In this document: in pieces, positions 18,285 to 28,162 of the stretch
Position numbering within the stretch: the stretch's first letter is position 1
Layout: the number at the start of each line of letters is the position of its first letter
Assembly: GCA_963736975.1 (NCBI GenBank)
Contig: CAVTQY010000001.1
Coordinates: 3,906,001 to 3,970,000, forward strand
Direction: 5' to 3'
DNA from: CAVTQY01 sp963736975
GTDB taxonomy: Bacteria; Pseudomonadota; Alphaproteobacteria; Acetobacterales; Acetobacteraceae
DNA: 64,000 nucleotides
Position numbers and translations under genes: made by a program
Notes under the pieces: model-generated
Database searches by the model: none
What the model was told of the DNA's origin: nothing
What the model saw: only the letters and a program-made list of their open reading frames with translations

Positions 18285-19727
18285 CCGGCGATGGTCCGTC
18301 CCGGCGAGCCGACTAGCGCGGCGGTGCCGCTTACCACAGGACGGAGGCGCGCGCGCACCAGCAGCGCCAGAACCAACCCGAAAAGCGCAACGCTGGCCAA
18401 TGTGGCGCCGGCGATCACCGTCAGAGGCAATTGCTCACTGCGTGCCTCAAACATCAGAAGCGATCCGATAACGAAAGCACTGATGCCGCCGAGCACGAAG
18501 GCGCCAAACGACGGCACGAACGCCTCGGTTGCCATCAGTCCCAGGCCGAGCAGCACCAGCGCCAGCCCGGCATAGTTGATAGGCAGCAAGTTTAGGCCGT
18601 AGCCGCCGACCAACAGACACATGACGCCGATCACGCCTGGTGCGTAGATCCCGGGATGCGATGCTTCGAAGGCAATGCCGAACAGGCCGGCCAGCAGCAA
18701 CAGGTAGACGATCGACGGATCGGTCAGTAGCGCCAGCAGCCGGTCGAGCAAGCCGGGCTCCACCTCGGCGACCTTCAATTCTCTGGTGTCAATCAGCACC
18801 CGCTTGCCTTGCACGATCACGCCGCGGCCATTCGCCTTGGCCAGCAGGCCCGGCACGTCGGAAGCGACGAGGTCGATCACATGCTGTTCGAGCGCGGCGT
18901 CGTAGGGCAGGCTTACCGCCTCGCGCACCGCCTTCTCGGCCCAGTCAGCGTTGCGCGCGTGCACCGTGGCGAGACCGCGAATATAAGCGACGGCGTCGTT
19001 GGCCACCTTTACTAGCTCAGCGTCGCGTGCCGTGGCTTTGGCGGGCTGATCAGCGTTGCCGTCGGCGGGCTTGGCGTTCGATCCCGCCAGCGGGGTCGGG
19101 ACGAACAGGGAAACTGGCGACGCGGCACCCAGATTCAGTACCCGGCGCCATTGCGGCAAGCGCGGCGGCATACAGGATATACGTGCCCGCACTGGCAGCA
19201 CGCGCCCCGCCGGGCGCCACATAGGCGATCACCGGCACTGGCGAGGCCAGCATGGCGCGGATGATGTCGCGCATCGCGCTGTCCAGGCCGCCGGGCGTGT
19301 CCATGCGCAGTACCACCACTGCGGCGTCTTGACGCTGTGCCTCGTTCAAGCTGCGCACCACATAGTTGGCGCTGCCGGGACCGATCGCGCCGTCGAGCGC
19401 AATCACGACGGCCGTGCGAGGTGCCGCAAGCGCCTGCGTGCACGCGAGTCCTAGCAGCCATGCCACCAAAAGCCGGCGCCATATCTCCATCGGCGCTCCT
19501 CCTTCGAACGCAATCGAGGAGTGGGGCTAACTACCAAGCGCCGCGCGCACGTGGCTCAAGGTCATGGTCATGGTCAGGCTTGGCTCTGGCGCCATTTCGG
19601 AGGGCTGCTTCTATTTCCGCGTGAGATAGGGTAGGCGGTCTGCATCCGCACCGTCCGCAACGGCAGCGGATCGTAAATGATGCACTCGACGTTTGGGTCA
19701 GGAGCGGCCATCTCGACTGCATCGCCT

Positions 19728-20475
19728 TCACAGCCGACGGGGGATGTACCGCGCCAGCGCTACGGATCCGATCATCATGACACCTGCCGCGGCAAACACA
19801 GATTGCAGCGCGAACAGCGACAATAGCGCCGAGCAGACCAGGGGCGGACCAAGCTGTGCCACATCGCGATAGCTGACGAACACAGTCGTCATCTCCCAAC
19901 GCTCGTGGGGATGGACCGCGCGAAGGAACAGGAGATTGCCGGCGCCGTCGATCATTTCAGAGCCAAATCCAGCCAGCACCAGTGTTGCCGCGCCCACCCA
20001 GGGTACGTGGAATACCACGGCCGTAGCCGCAGTCATCAGACCCGCAGTCCCATAACCAGCGACCAACAGCCACCTCAGCCCGTAGCGTCCGCCAATCCAT
20101 CCCCACAGTGGGACCAGGAAGATCGAGGCAGTGCCGATCGAGGCGATGGCGCCACCCGCCTCGGCGCCCAGCCCAGACACCACCGCAAAGATCGGCGTGT
20201 AAATGTAGAAGGTGTTCCACCAGGCCGAGCGAGCACCCGCCAGACCCCAAGCAAGACGCAGTCGTGGCTGGGCGAAGAAGCGCGGCAGATAATGCAGCGG
20301 GTTCGGCGGTTTCGGCGGGATGGCGTCAGCTCCGTCAGGCGCAACCACCAGAATAGGACGAGCAATAGTATCGCGGCGACGGCGAACGGCGCAGCGAGGG
20401 CAACGCGCTGCTGGAGATAGATACCGAACCAAGCAACCGGTCTGCGCCGGCGTCGCCCACGGTCGGGCGATAAGT
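19728..20475 (-). pseudogene. MFS transporter C-terminal remnant
   Basis: The main frame reads NPLHYLPRFFAQPRLRLAWG, IFLVPLWGWIGGRYGLRWLL, SEMIDGAGNLLFLRAVHPHE and MTTVFVSYRDVAQLGPPLV, ending RYIPRR. This is the second half of a major-facilitator transporter. An upstream piece in another frame (FGIYLQQRVALAAPFAVAAI, then LLVLFWWLRLTE) belongs to the middle of the protein, so there is a frameshift near 20340. The N-terminal six helices are missing. Non-functional. Confidence 0.75.
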
Positions 20476-20689
20476 GGCGTTTAGACGAGATCTTCATCCG
20501 CATCCAAGGCAAGTTGCACTATCTCTGGCGCGCGGTCGATCAAGGCGGGCATGTGCTCGATATCCCTTGTGCAGAGCAGACGTGATGCCAAGGCTTCAAG
20601 TTGGCCTGTCATGCGCAGCGGTTCCTATTGACCCACTGCCGCATCCACAATCACTTCCAGCTTCGCCGCCACCTCTCATCTGCCAGTCG
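20476..20689. other. Intergenic stretch, no gene seen
   Basis: About 210 bases of degenerate sequence between the transporter and kinase remnants. Nothing supportable. Confidence 0.4.
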
Positions 20690-21000
20690 ATATCGTGCCG
20701 CTCGCAACGAGGCATTCCTCATCTGGCACGACGTCATGGGTGTCACCGCAGTCGTGTGACGCCCAGCGCCGAGTTTTGCCAACCACCCATCAGCAAGTTG
20801 ACAGTGCCCACCAGTCGCTTCGGATGCCCCATTGCCGAACACCATCGACAGCCCCAGACCGGTGCCCTTGTCCGGTCCCTTCGTAGTGAAAAGGGCTCGA
20901 ATACCCGTGTCAGCACCTCTGGCGGTGTGCCGCTACCGGTATCGGAGACAGCGATCATCACGTAATTGCCGGGAGCAACGTCAGCGTGACGGTGCGCATA
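20690..21000 (-). pseudogene. Sensor histidine kinase ATPase remnant
   Basis: The minus strand contains YVMIAVSDTGSGTPPEVLTR and VFEPF, the N- and G-box region of a HATPase_c domain. In another frame, after restoring one T in a T-run near 20885, it continues as KGPDKGTGLGLSMVFG. Only about 70-100 residues survive and there are further frame breaks. The rest of the kinase is gone. Confidence 0.7.
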
Positions 21001-21012
21001 GTCTTCGCCCAG

Positions 21013-21060
21013 TGTAAATCAGCACCGAAGTGGGACACCATCGCCGATCACGCTCAAAAT
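21013..21060. repeat. Solo IS terminal sequence, IS21-like
   Basis: TGTAAATCAGCACCGAAGTG continuing GGACACC closely matches both ends of the 184-bp element at 32245-32428. It sits directly upstream of the kinase remnant's start side. No matching opposite end was found nearby, so it is a truncated relic. Confidence 0.55.
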
Positions 21061-21354
21061 ATTGATATATCGCCAGGAATTTCGTTCGGGGGTGGGGAGC
21101 CTTTGCGGAAGCGTAGGCGCTAACCGTACTGAACCGTACCGGATGCGGATCTCGATCGGGGACCAGTTGACCATGATGGCGTCATCAGTGCCGCGCAGCG
21201 GCACGTCGGAGAGCCAACGCAATCGCGAGACGGACCGCTGCGCACCACCAGCCCCAATCTGCCGGGTATTCGCGGCAGCTTAAGGCTGTGGTATAGCATG
21301 ACAGCTGAACGCCCGGCACTGGTTGCGCTGCCGCGGTCATTGGGAGGAACGACA
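21061..21354. other. Region upstream of TRAP operon
   Basis: About 294 bases from the IS relic to the first TRAP gene. It should contain the promoter. GGGAGG just before the GTG at 21355 decides the start of the next gene. Confidence 0.4.
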
Positions 21355-22353
21355 GTGAACAACACCTCGCTCACGCGACGTCAGACCTTGGCCGCTCTGG
21401 CTGCCATCGGAATCACGACACCTTGGCGCGCGAGGGCGAAGACCGAAGCCACACTGGCCACTGTCAATCCTTCAGCCTTCCTAATGGTGCGGATGGAATC
21501 GCTGTTCGCCTCGACAGTTGCGGAAAAGACTAATAGCGACGTGACCATTAAGGTCATTACCGACGGCCAGCTCGGAGGCCAGCGCGAAAACGTTGAGGCG
21601 CTGATGGCCGGGAACCTAGAGATGTGTCAGTTCAACAACGCCATCCTTGGTTCCTTCTATCCTAACACGATGCTGTTCAACTTACCATTCCTATTCCGCG
21701 ACATCGACCACATGCGCAAGGTGGTGAACGGACCCATCGGCCAGAAGGTCTATGCGGAATTCCAGAGCAAGACTGGCATCATGGTAATCATCCCCGGCAT
21801 GGCGGACGGCCCGCGCTCCGTCTGGAACAGCCGACGACCAGTGCGCACGCCCGCCGACCTGAACGGGATGAAGCTGCGCGTTATGGAAGGCCCGATCATG
21901 GTCGACACGTTCAAGGACCTGGGCGCGATCCCGACACCGATGGCGTATCCAGAAGTTTACATGGCCGCCAAGCAGGGCGTGATCGATGGCGCCGAAACGC
22001 CGCCCAATGGCCTGATCACCGGGAAGGTGCCGGAGATTGCGAAATATTACAGCTTGACGCGCCATTTCTCGATTCCATCCGGAATCGCGGCGAACGCAAA
22101 GTGGTTCGACGGACTACCGCCGGCCGATCAGAGCGCGATGCATGCTGCCGCGGCGGAAGCCCTGGCTTGGTACGACAGCGCCTACGACGCCGATAACAAA
22201 CAGGCCCTGGCCGAAGCTCAGAAACTGGGAATGCAGGTCAATGATGTTGTGGATCTGGACCAGTTCCGTAAGGCCGTGCAGCCGGTTTATCAGAAATACG
22301 CCGATCGCGTCGGCGGGATGGCGCTGATCCAGGCGGTCATCGACACAAATTAG
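21355..22353 (+). CDS. dctP: TRAP transporter substrate-binding protein (DctP)
   Basis: A 332-residue periplasmic binding protein. I place the start at GTG 21355, eight bases after GGGAGG, which gives a Tat-like signal (RRQTLAALAAIGITTPWRA). Family motifs are QLGGQRENVEALMAGNLEMC, the hinge segment PADLNGMKLRVMEGPIMVDT and the membrane-facing AYPEVYMAAKQGVIDGAE. The Arg in GMKLRVME normally binds the substrate carboxylate. It heads a dctPQM operon with DctQ starting seven bases after its stop, and is followed downstream by an SDR. Confidence 0.92.
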   Translation: MNNTSLTRRQTLAALAAIGITTPWRARAKTEATLATVNPSAFLMVRMESLFASTVAEKTNSDVTIKVITDGQLGGQRENVEALMAGNLEMCQFNNAILGSFYPNTMLFNLPFLFRDIDHMRKVVNGPIGQKVYAEFQSKTGIMVIIPGMADGPRSVWNSRRPVRTPADLNGMKLRVMEGPIMVDTFKDLGAIPTPMAYPEVYMAAKQGVIDGAETPPNGLITGKVPEIAKYYSLTRHFSIPSGIAANAKWFDGLPPADQSAMHAAAAEALAWYDSAYDADNKQALAEAQKLGMQVNDVVDLDQFRKAVQPVYQKYADRVGGMALIQAVIDTN

Positions 22354-22360
22354 CTCGACC

Positions 22361-22849
22361 ATGCGCCGCGTGTTGGCAATTATCGATGCGGCGATCATGG
22401 GCGCGGTCGTGGTGCTGTGGGTCGTGTTCTTTGTATGTGTCGTCGCACAGGTATTCGTGCGCTATGTGTTACAATTACCGCTGCCGTGGACCGACGAAGT
22501 GGCACGCTACACCTTCATCTGGTCAAGCTTTCTTTCGGCGAGCGTGATCCTGGGCCGCGGCCAGCACTTTTCGATCGATGTCGTGGTGGGACGTCTGCCG
22601 GCTCAGGCAATCTGGGTCATCGAGGTGATTGGCACGGTACTGTGCTTGGCCTTCACGCTGGTGCTCACGGAAAAAAGTGCCGTGTGGACCTGGCGCCTGT
22701 CCTATGCACGATCGTCCGTGCTGGAGTTGCCTCTCGGCGTGGTTTATGCGGTGCTGCCTTTCTCGGCTGGTTACATGAGCATCCATCTAATCGGCCGGCT
22801 GGTCGGCCTACTCAATCGCGGCGCCGCCGGGAGACGCCCGTCATGGTAA
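22361..22849 (+). CDS. dctQ: TRAP transporter small permease (DctQ)
   Basis: A 162-residue four-helix membrane protein. WTDEVARYTFIWSSFLSASV is the DctQ signature, and GRGQHFSIDVVVGRL follows. It begins seven bases after dctP and overlaps dctM by seven bases, so the three are translationally coupled. It forms the membrane complex with DctM for sodium-driven solute uptake. Confidence 0.92.
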   Translation: MRRVLAIIDAAIMGAVVVLWVVFFVCVVAQVFVRYVLQLPLPWTDEVARYTFIWSSFLSASVILGRGQHFSIDVVVGRLPAQAIWVIEVIGTVLCLAFTLVLTEKSAVWTWRLSYARSSVLELPLGVVYAVLPFSAGYMSIHLIGRLVGLLNRGAAGRRPSW

Positions 22850-24132
22850 CGGGCGTGCTGTTCGGCAGCATGTTTCTGCTGATATTGATGGACGTCCCCA
22901 TCGTCTTCGCGATGGGCCTGGCCGCCGCGGCCGGATTGTTGATGTTGCCACATGTCGGACTCGAGGTCGTTGCGCAACGTATGTTCTTTGGCCTGGACTC
23001 GTTTGTGATCCTGGCCGTGCCGTTATTTCTGTTTCTCGGCGAATTGATGGAGTCCGCGAAGATCACCGACCGTCTGGCGGAGCTCGCGGAGGCCGTCGTC
23101 GGACATTTGCCCGGCGGCATGGGACACGCGGCGGTCGTCACTAATATGATCATGGCGGGCATATCGGGATCGGGAACCGCTGATGCCGCTGCAACGGCGA
23201 CGGTGTTAGTGCCGGCTATGACCAAAACGGGATATCCGACTGCATTTGCGGCCGCCCTGGTCGGAGCGGCGGCAACGATCGGGCCGGTGATCCCTCCCAG
23301 CATAATTATGGTAATCTACGCCTCGATCGCGAACGTCTCAGTCGGGCGATTGTTCCTTGGCGGCATTATCCCCGGCCTGCTAATGGGCGGATGGCTGATG
23401 GTACTTACAGCTTTGTTCGCGAACCGCATGAAGCTGCCGCGCGGCCCGTATGTCGGTGTCATGGGAATGGCGCGGGCGACTCGCAGGGCGGCTCTTGTTC
23501 TGGTCACGCCGTTTATCGTGGTGGCGGGCATTGTCGGCGGTGTGTTTACGCCGACGGAATCGGCGGCAATTGCCGGCTTGTACGCCTTGCTGTTGGGGCT
23601 GGTGGTTTATCGCACCGTGCGACCGTCCGGTCTGCCCGAGATCGTGCGGCGGACCGCCTGGACCACCGGCAAGGTGATGTTCGTGCTCTCCACCGCATCG
23701 ATTCTGTCATGGGTGCTGGCGCGCGCAGACGTGCCGGCGCAGCTTGGGCACATGCCGTTCCTCAGCGACACGGAGCATCCTTGGGTCCTGCTGTTGTCGC
23801 TCAATGCCCTGCTGCTAACGTTCGGCGCGGTGATCGAAGCTATTCCAGCACTCGTCATTATCACCCCAATGATTCTGCCGCTGGCGATCAAGGCGGGTAT
23901 CGACCCTGTCCATCTTGGTGTCGTAATGACGGTCAATCTCAGCATCGGCCTGATCATGCCGCCGGTGGGGTCGATCGTTTTCGTGATGTGCGGGTTGAGC
24001 CGTGTCCATATTATGGAGTTTACCCGTGAAGTCGCGCCCTTCATCGTGGGGTTGATCGTGCCACTGTTGCTGGCAACCTATATTCCACAGCTTGTTTTGT
24101 TCATACCGACGGCGCTGATGGGGCCGGAATAG
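22843..24132 (+). CDS. dctM: TRAP transporter large permease (DctM)
   Basis: A 429-residue multi-span permease beginning MVTGVLFGSMFLLILMDVPI at ATG 22843. Conserved segments are ALVGAAATIGPVIPPSIIMV, the first half-site, and MTVNLSIGLIMPPVGSIVF, the second. The longer open frame upstream of the ATG is the DctQ region in another frame. Full length and intact. The substrate is unknown; the adjacent SDR and ACMSD-like amidohydrolase suggest an organic acid. Confidence 0.93.
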   Translation: MVTGVLFGSMFLLILMDVPIVFAMGLAAAAGLLMLPHVGLEVVAQRMFFGLDSFVILAVPLFLFLGELMESAKITDRLAELAEAVVGHLPGGMGHAAVVTNMIMAGISGSGTADAAATATVLVPAMTKTGYPTAFAAALVGAAATIGPVIPPSIIMVIYASIANVSVGRLFLGGIIPGLLMGGWLMVLTALFANRMKLPRGPYVGVMGMARATRRAALVLVTPFIVVAGIVGGVFTPTESAAIAGLYALLLGLVVYRTVRPSGLPEIVRRTAWTTGKVMFVLSTASILSWVLARADVPAQLGHMPFLSDTEHPWVLLLSLNALLLTFGAVIEAIPALVIITPMILPLAIKAGIDPVHLGVVMTVNLSIGLIMPPVGSIVFVMCGLSRVHIMEFTREVAPFIVGLIVPLLLATYIPQLVLFIPTALMGPE

Positions 24133-24365
24133 AGCACGATCGATCCGATCTATTCGGGCGTGGCCAGCGGATCTGTCGATCAGATCTGGTTACGTCTCTG
24201 ATCGGCTCTGTGAAGATCGCCATCTGTGGTATCAGTTGCTTGCCGTTGCTGGAGTTTGCCCGTCCGTCTCCATCGTTTAGGGCTTTGCTTATAGCCGGCC
24301 TGCTGGTCATCACACGCGTGCCGCAACTAGCGCTCTATTTGCCACACTAGCACCAGGAGACCTGA

Positions 24366-25115
24366 ATGACTCGTTTCGATCTGACCGGACGCATTGCCCT
24401 GGTAACGGGTGGGGGTAGTGGAATCGGCCTGGGAATCGCGAAAGGACTTTCGGAGGCAGGCGCGACGCTTCTTCTTGCCGGGCGCCGACTTGATGTCATC
24501 GAAAGCGCCGCAGCTGCACTGCCATCCGCTGCTGCGATGTCGCTGGATATCACGGACCGTGCCGCGATTGACGCGACCGTAGCAGAGATTGTGCGGCGGT
24601 ACGGAAAACTCGATGTTCTCGTCACAAGCGCCGGAACCAATCGGCGGTTGCCGACCCTTGATTATGACGAAGTGAGCTGGGATACAGTGATCAACACCAA
24701 TCTAAAGGGGGCGTTCTTTTCTGCCCAGAGCGCTGCACGCGTGATGAAACACCACGGGTGGGGTCGAGTCATCCATGTCGGCTCGGTTGCAGCGACTTTG
24801 GCATCCTCCTTGCAGACTGGTTATTGTGCTAGCAAAGCCGGTCTGGTGCAGCTCAACAAGGTGATGGCGATTGAGCTTGCGCCTTTTGGAGTCACGACGA
24901 ATGTGCTTTCACCAGGGCCTTTCCGCACGCCCTTAAGCGAACGGCTGTTTCAAGATCCGCATTGGGTGGCGACTGTACTCAACAGGGTTCCAATGGGTCG
25001 TCCCGGAGTCATGGATGACTTAGTGGGGGCTGCCGTGTGGTTGGCGTCGTCAGCTGCTGCTTTCGTCACAGGCCAAAATATCAACATTGATGGCGGGCTG
25101 AGCACCGGGGTTTAG
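24366..25115 (+). CDS. Short-chain dehydrogenase/reductase
   Basis: A 249-residue classical SDR. The cofactor loop TGGGSGIG is at 14-21, SAGTN at 88-92, catalytic Ser at 140 (HVGSVAA), and Tyr153 and Lys157 in YCASK. The C-terminal WLASSAAAFVTGQNINIDGG is typical. Arg40-Arg41 after the second strand (LLLAGRR) suggests NADP(H) preference. A ribosome binding site AGGAG precedes the ATG. It lies 233 bases after dctM on the same strand and may act on the imported compound. Confidence 0.9.
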   Translation: MTRFDLTGRIALVTGGGSGIGLGIAKGLSEAGATLLLAGRRLDVIESAAAALPSAAAMSLDITDRAAIDATVAEIVRRYGKLDVLVTSAGTNRRLPTLDYDEVSWDTVINTNLKGAFFSAQSAARVMKHHGWGRVIHVGSVAATLASSLQTGYCASKAGLVQLNKVMAIELAPFGVTTNVLSPGPFRTPLSERLFQDPHWVATVLNRVPMGRPGVMDDLVGAAVWLASSAAAFVTGQNINIDGGLSTGV

Positions 25116-25375
25116 TATCCACTCTTGGCGGCAGAACCCCCATCGGAGCGAGGGTCTCGCCGCGCTTGCCATGGGCAGCGCCGACAACGACTCGGTTCCA
25201 GCCCAATCCGCCTTTACGCCGCGACGCGAACCAGTGACGTACTTCGACGGCGGCGCCTTAACCGGCCCAGAGTTACCGTCGATCGCTACATGCATCGCTG
25301 CGGCCCGTTCGAGGTTCGTTTGATTTTATCATTGAGCTCCTCGGCCGATCACGCTGATTTCGGGCGGCTGCACTA
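25116..25375. other. Convergent intergenic region
   Basis: 260 bases between the SDR and the convergent amidohydrolase. No gene and no clear terminator hairpin seen. Confidence 0.4.
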
Positions 25376-26356
25376 TTACAGGCGGAAAACAGTCCGCGCA
25401 TTGTCCTCGCGGATGGCGCGGCAGATATCCGGCGGCAAAGCCGCGGTGTTCGCCATCGATCCCTCCACGTCATGCACTTGATGCGGATAGTCGGTGCCGA
25501 ACAGCACCCGGTCGGCACCGACAATCGAGACCAGGAATTGCAGCACAGTCGGATGATATGTAATGCAGTCGTACCAAATGCGCTTGAGGTATTCCGAAGG
25601 GCGGGCCTTGATCCGCCGACGCGAAGGGATCTCCACCTCATCGCCCTTGTCGAAGCGGCCGACGAGGTAAGGCAACGCGCCACCACCGTGCGAAGCGATC
25701 AGCTTGAGATGCGGATAGAGGTCGAGGAAGCCGTCGAAAATCATACGCGTGAAAGCGAGTGTCGTGTCGGCGATGAACCCAACAGACCAACTGAGGTCGT
25801 ATTTCTTCATATCCATATGATCGATGCCGGGCAGGTCGGTAGGATGCACCAGAACTGGTAGCGCACGCTTGTCGATCTCCTCCCAAACGGGCGCAAACAA
25901 GGGATCCGTCAGGCTGCGGCCGGCAATATTGGCCAGGACCATGACGCCGACCGCTCCGGTGTCGCAGCTCCGCCTCAGCTCGTCCACTGCCCGCTGCGGA
26001 TATTCCCAGGGGAGCGAGGTGAACCAACGAATGCGGTCCGGCCATGTTTTTTGTGCCGCGGCCATGCTGTCGTTAGATTCCCGAGCTGCTTGGCAGCTGA
26101 CGTCCTCGGTTCCCCAGTAAACATTGGGGCATGTCAGGGAGACGATTGCGACATCGATGCCCGCCTTATCCATGTCGCGCAAGCGCAACTCGTAATCGAA
26201 ATGACCTCGCTGTGGAATCGCGACCGGTGTATCGTGACGGAAAATCTCGACTTGCCCATCTGGTCGTGTCTGCAGGTTGTATATGCCGCCTTTCGATTTG
26301 AGCAATTGCATGAATGCATGCGTGAACATGTGTGTATGAACGTCGATGACAGGCAT
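25376..26356 (-). CDS. ACMSD-like amidohydrolase/decarboxylase
   Basis: A 326-residue amidohydrolase_2 protein related to aminocarboxymuconate-semialdehyde decarboxylase and gamma-resorcylate-type decarboxylases. The start at ATG 26354-26356 follows GGGAGAA and gives MPVIDVHTHMFTHAF with the metal-binding HxH (His7, His9). Further ligands are in LPVLVHPTDLPG, LIASHGGGALPYLVGRF and RVLFGTDYPH. Such enzymes non-oxidatively remove a carboxylate from an aromatic or enolic acid. The longer open frame upstream is not supported by a start site. It faces the TRAP-SDR genes. Confidence 0.85.
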   Translation of the reverse strand: MPVIDVHTHMFTHAFMQLLKSKGGIYNLQTRPDGQVEIFRHDTPVAIPQRGHFDYELRLRDMDKAGIDVAIVSLTCPNVYWGTEDVSCQAARESNDSMAAAQKTWPDRIRWFTSLPWEYPQRAVDELRRSCDTGAVGVMVLANIAGRSLTDPLFAPVWEEIDKRALPVLVHPTDLPGIDHMDMKKYDLSWSVGFIADTTLAFTRMIFDGFLDLYPHLKLIASHGGGALPYLVGRFDKGDEVEIPSRRRIKARPSEYLKRIWYDCITYHPTVLQFLVSIVGADRVLFGTDYPHQVHDVEGSMANTAALPPDICRAIREDNARTVFRL

Positions 26357-26714
26357 GGCGCATTCTCCCTGATCCGCTTCGGTGGTGGACGCGGGTTGAT
26401 GATCCCGGTGTCTGTGGAGACGGCGCCGGGGCCGACTCTGATACCACAAGCATAGGCCTCGTGCCGCAGGGTGCCTCCAGAACAAGCCGGCGCGGCGCGC
26501 CGGTGCCGGCGAGCGGCATCCTGGACCCACCCTGCGGCGCGACGTCGAGGCAGAAGACGGGCCGGGACGGAGGAATAACCGTTTCAGCCGAACCAGGGGA
26601 TATAACTGACTGGGCTGCTGCGATGGGGAGCGACACGAGATATCGGGTAACATTCCGTGAGCCAACACTGGGGGCCAGTTTGCCGTGTCGCCCGACAAAC
26701 CGCACGAAGTCCTA
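26357..26714. other. Intergenic stretch, no gene seen
   Basis: About 358 bases upstream of the amidohydrolase. Several frames are open but none shows a start site or family signature. It should contain the amidohydrolase promoter. Confidence 0.4.
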
Positions 26715-26772
26715 GGGTGTGCACCACGGTCGAGCAGCCGATCGGCGTGATCAAGCGGGCCTTGGCGACCCC

Positions 26773-28162
26773 TGTCCAACCGGCGACATGGGTAACAGAA
26801 TAGACCGGCGACATGGGTAACACTTTTCATCCGTCATCGAACCAGATCGGCTTGCGGTTGTTGTTGGCCCTGTGGGGTTGTGGGCAACGCGCGTGCGTTG
26901 TCCACAAATCCACAGGCTACCCGACGGCGGCGGCGCCGCGGCTGGCGCAAGCGGCCCTTCGCGTCCAGCAAACCGAGCTCGATCGGGCCATACATCACCC
27001 GCCATTCGCCGTCGGCGATCGGGTGCAGCCCGACCGGTTCGCCGATCAACGGCTCGCCCAGGAACACCCGCTCGCCACGCCACTTGATCTCGCCGTTCGA
27101 GCGCACCTGGCGCACCAGCTCAACGCCAGGATACTCCGGCGAACACAGCTTGCCGGTGTAGGCGCGCGGGCTCGGCTGATAATGCCGCGCCGGCACTTGC
27201 TGGCCCAGCGCCTCATGCGGCCGCTCCGCATTGTAACAGCGGCGGAACACCGCGAAGCTGCGGGCCTGCGCCCGCAAGCTCGCCGCCGGCGGGCTTGCCG
27301 TCTCCTGCTGCAGCGTCAGGTGCATCCGCTCGTGCCGACCGTTCTGCTGCGGCGAGCCTGGATCGATCCGATCCGGCCGCACCGAAAGCTTGATCAGCCA
27401 CACCGATAACCGGCTCAAGCCGCCGGCGCCGCGTCCGGCAAACGGCGAACCGTTGTCGCTGCGCAGCGCCATCGGCAGGCCATACTCGCGGAACGCCGCC
27501 GCCAGGATCGCCTGCACCGTCGCGGTATCGGTCCGCCGCACCGCCTGGCAGCGCAACAGATAGCGGCTCCAACTGTCCAACAACTGAACGGCTCGCAGCG
27601 CGCGCCGTCGGCGGTGCGAAACCAGCCCTTGAAATCGGCCGTCCACACCGCGTTCGGACCCTCGCAGCCAGCAAACGGCGCGCTGCGCGGCGGCACCCGC
27701 TCGCGCCGGCGCCGCGGCACCGTCAGGCCCGCTTCGTCGAACAACACACCCAAAGTGCTGGCCGCCGGCCACACCACCTGCGGATCGCGCGCCGAAAGCC
27801 ACGCCCGCAGCTTGCGCGGCCCCCAGCTCGGGTGCTCCCGCCGCGCCGCTACCGCTGCCTCGGCGATCGACCCCGTCACCTGCCGCGGAGAGTGATGCGG
27901 CGCCCGGCTGCGGTCGCACAGCCCGGCAAAACCCTCGTTCTCATACCGCTCTATCCACTTGTAACCGGTCTTGCGGCTAACGCCATAGCGCTGGCACAGC
28001 TCCGAAATCGAAAGCCCGTCCTCCTGCCAGCTCACAATCAGCGACATCCGCTCGTCCATGGGTCCGGTCCTCTGCCACGGCATGGGTCACCTCCATGCCA
28101 ACCAGTAAACCTGTTACCCATGTCGTCGGGCCAAACTGTCACCTATGTCCCCGGTTCGGACC
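26773..28162 (-). mobile_element. IS481-family element, copy 2
   Basis: Same ends and internal sequence as copy 1 at 16894. It is flanked by CCCC at 26769-26772 and 28163-28166, a separate 4-bp target duplication showing an independent insertion. It is one base shorter than copy 1 because a G is missing after 27584. Confidence 0.9.
26834..28083 (-). pseudogene. IS481-family transposase, copy 2, frameshifted
   Basis: Identical by inspection to the 416-residue transposase of copy 1 except for one missing G at about 27584. The start frame (MPWQRTGPMDERMSL) therefore breaks just after the codons for GARCEPF, in the middle of the rve core, before the second catalytic Asp. The remaining part, with MALRSDNGSPFA and NGRHERMH, is in another frame. 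Copy 1 could supply transposase in trans. Confidence 0.9.

Larger units (their letters stand above)
16754..19490 (-). pseudogene. nfeD: NfeD protease-like protein, split by IS481
   Basis: Three pieces reconstruct one NfeD. The start at 19490 gives a signal peptide (MEIWRRLLVAWLLGLACTQA) and a ClpP-like serine protease domain (VVLRMDTPGGLDSAMRDI, then ASAGTYILYAAALAAMAPGT). A one-base insertion near 19136 shifts the frame. The second piece runs from NLGAASPVSLFVPTPLAG through several membrane spans to LVGSPGRTIAG. There the IS481 element lies within the codons. After it, GWAGQQGEVMVQGERW to VEPA completes the OB-fold domain. Removing the IS and one CCGG duplication restores the frame exactly at TIAGWAGQQG. 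NfeD cleaves membrane-linked substrates with slipin; both are inactive here. Confidence 0.88.

Noticed and set aside
22417..22842. Long N-terminal extension of dctM
   Set aside because: The region is dctQ read in another frame. The ATG at 22843 matches the family start and the usual Q-M overlap.
26357..26830. N-terminal extension of the ACMSD-like amidohydrolase into the IS481 end
   Set aside because: The conserved start MPVIDVHTH has its own ribosome binding site at 26356. The upstream open frame is not conserved-looking.
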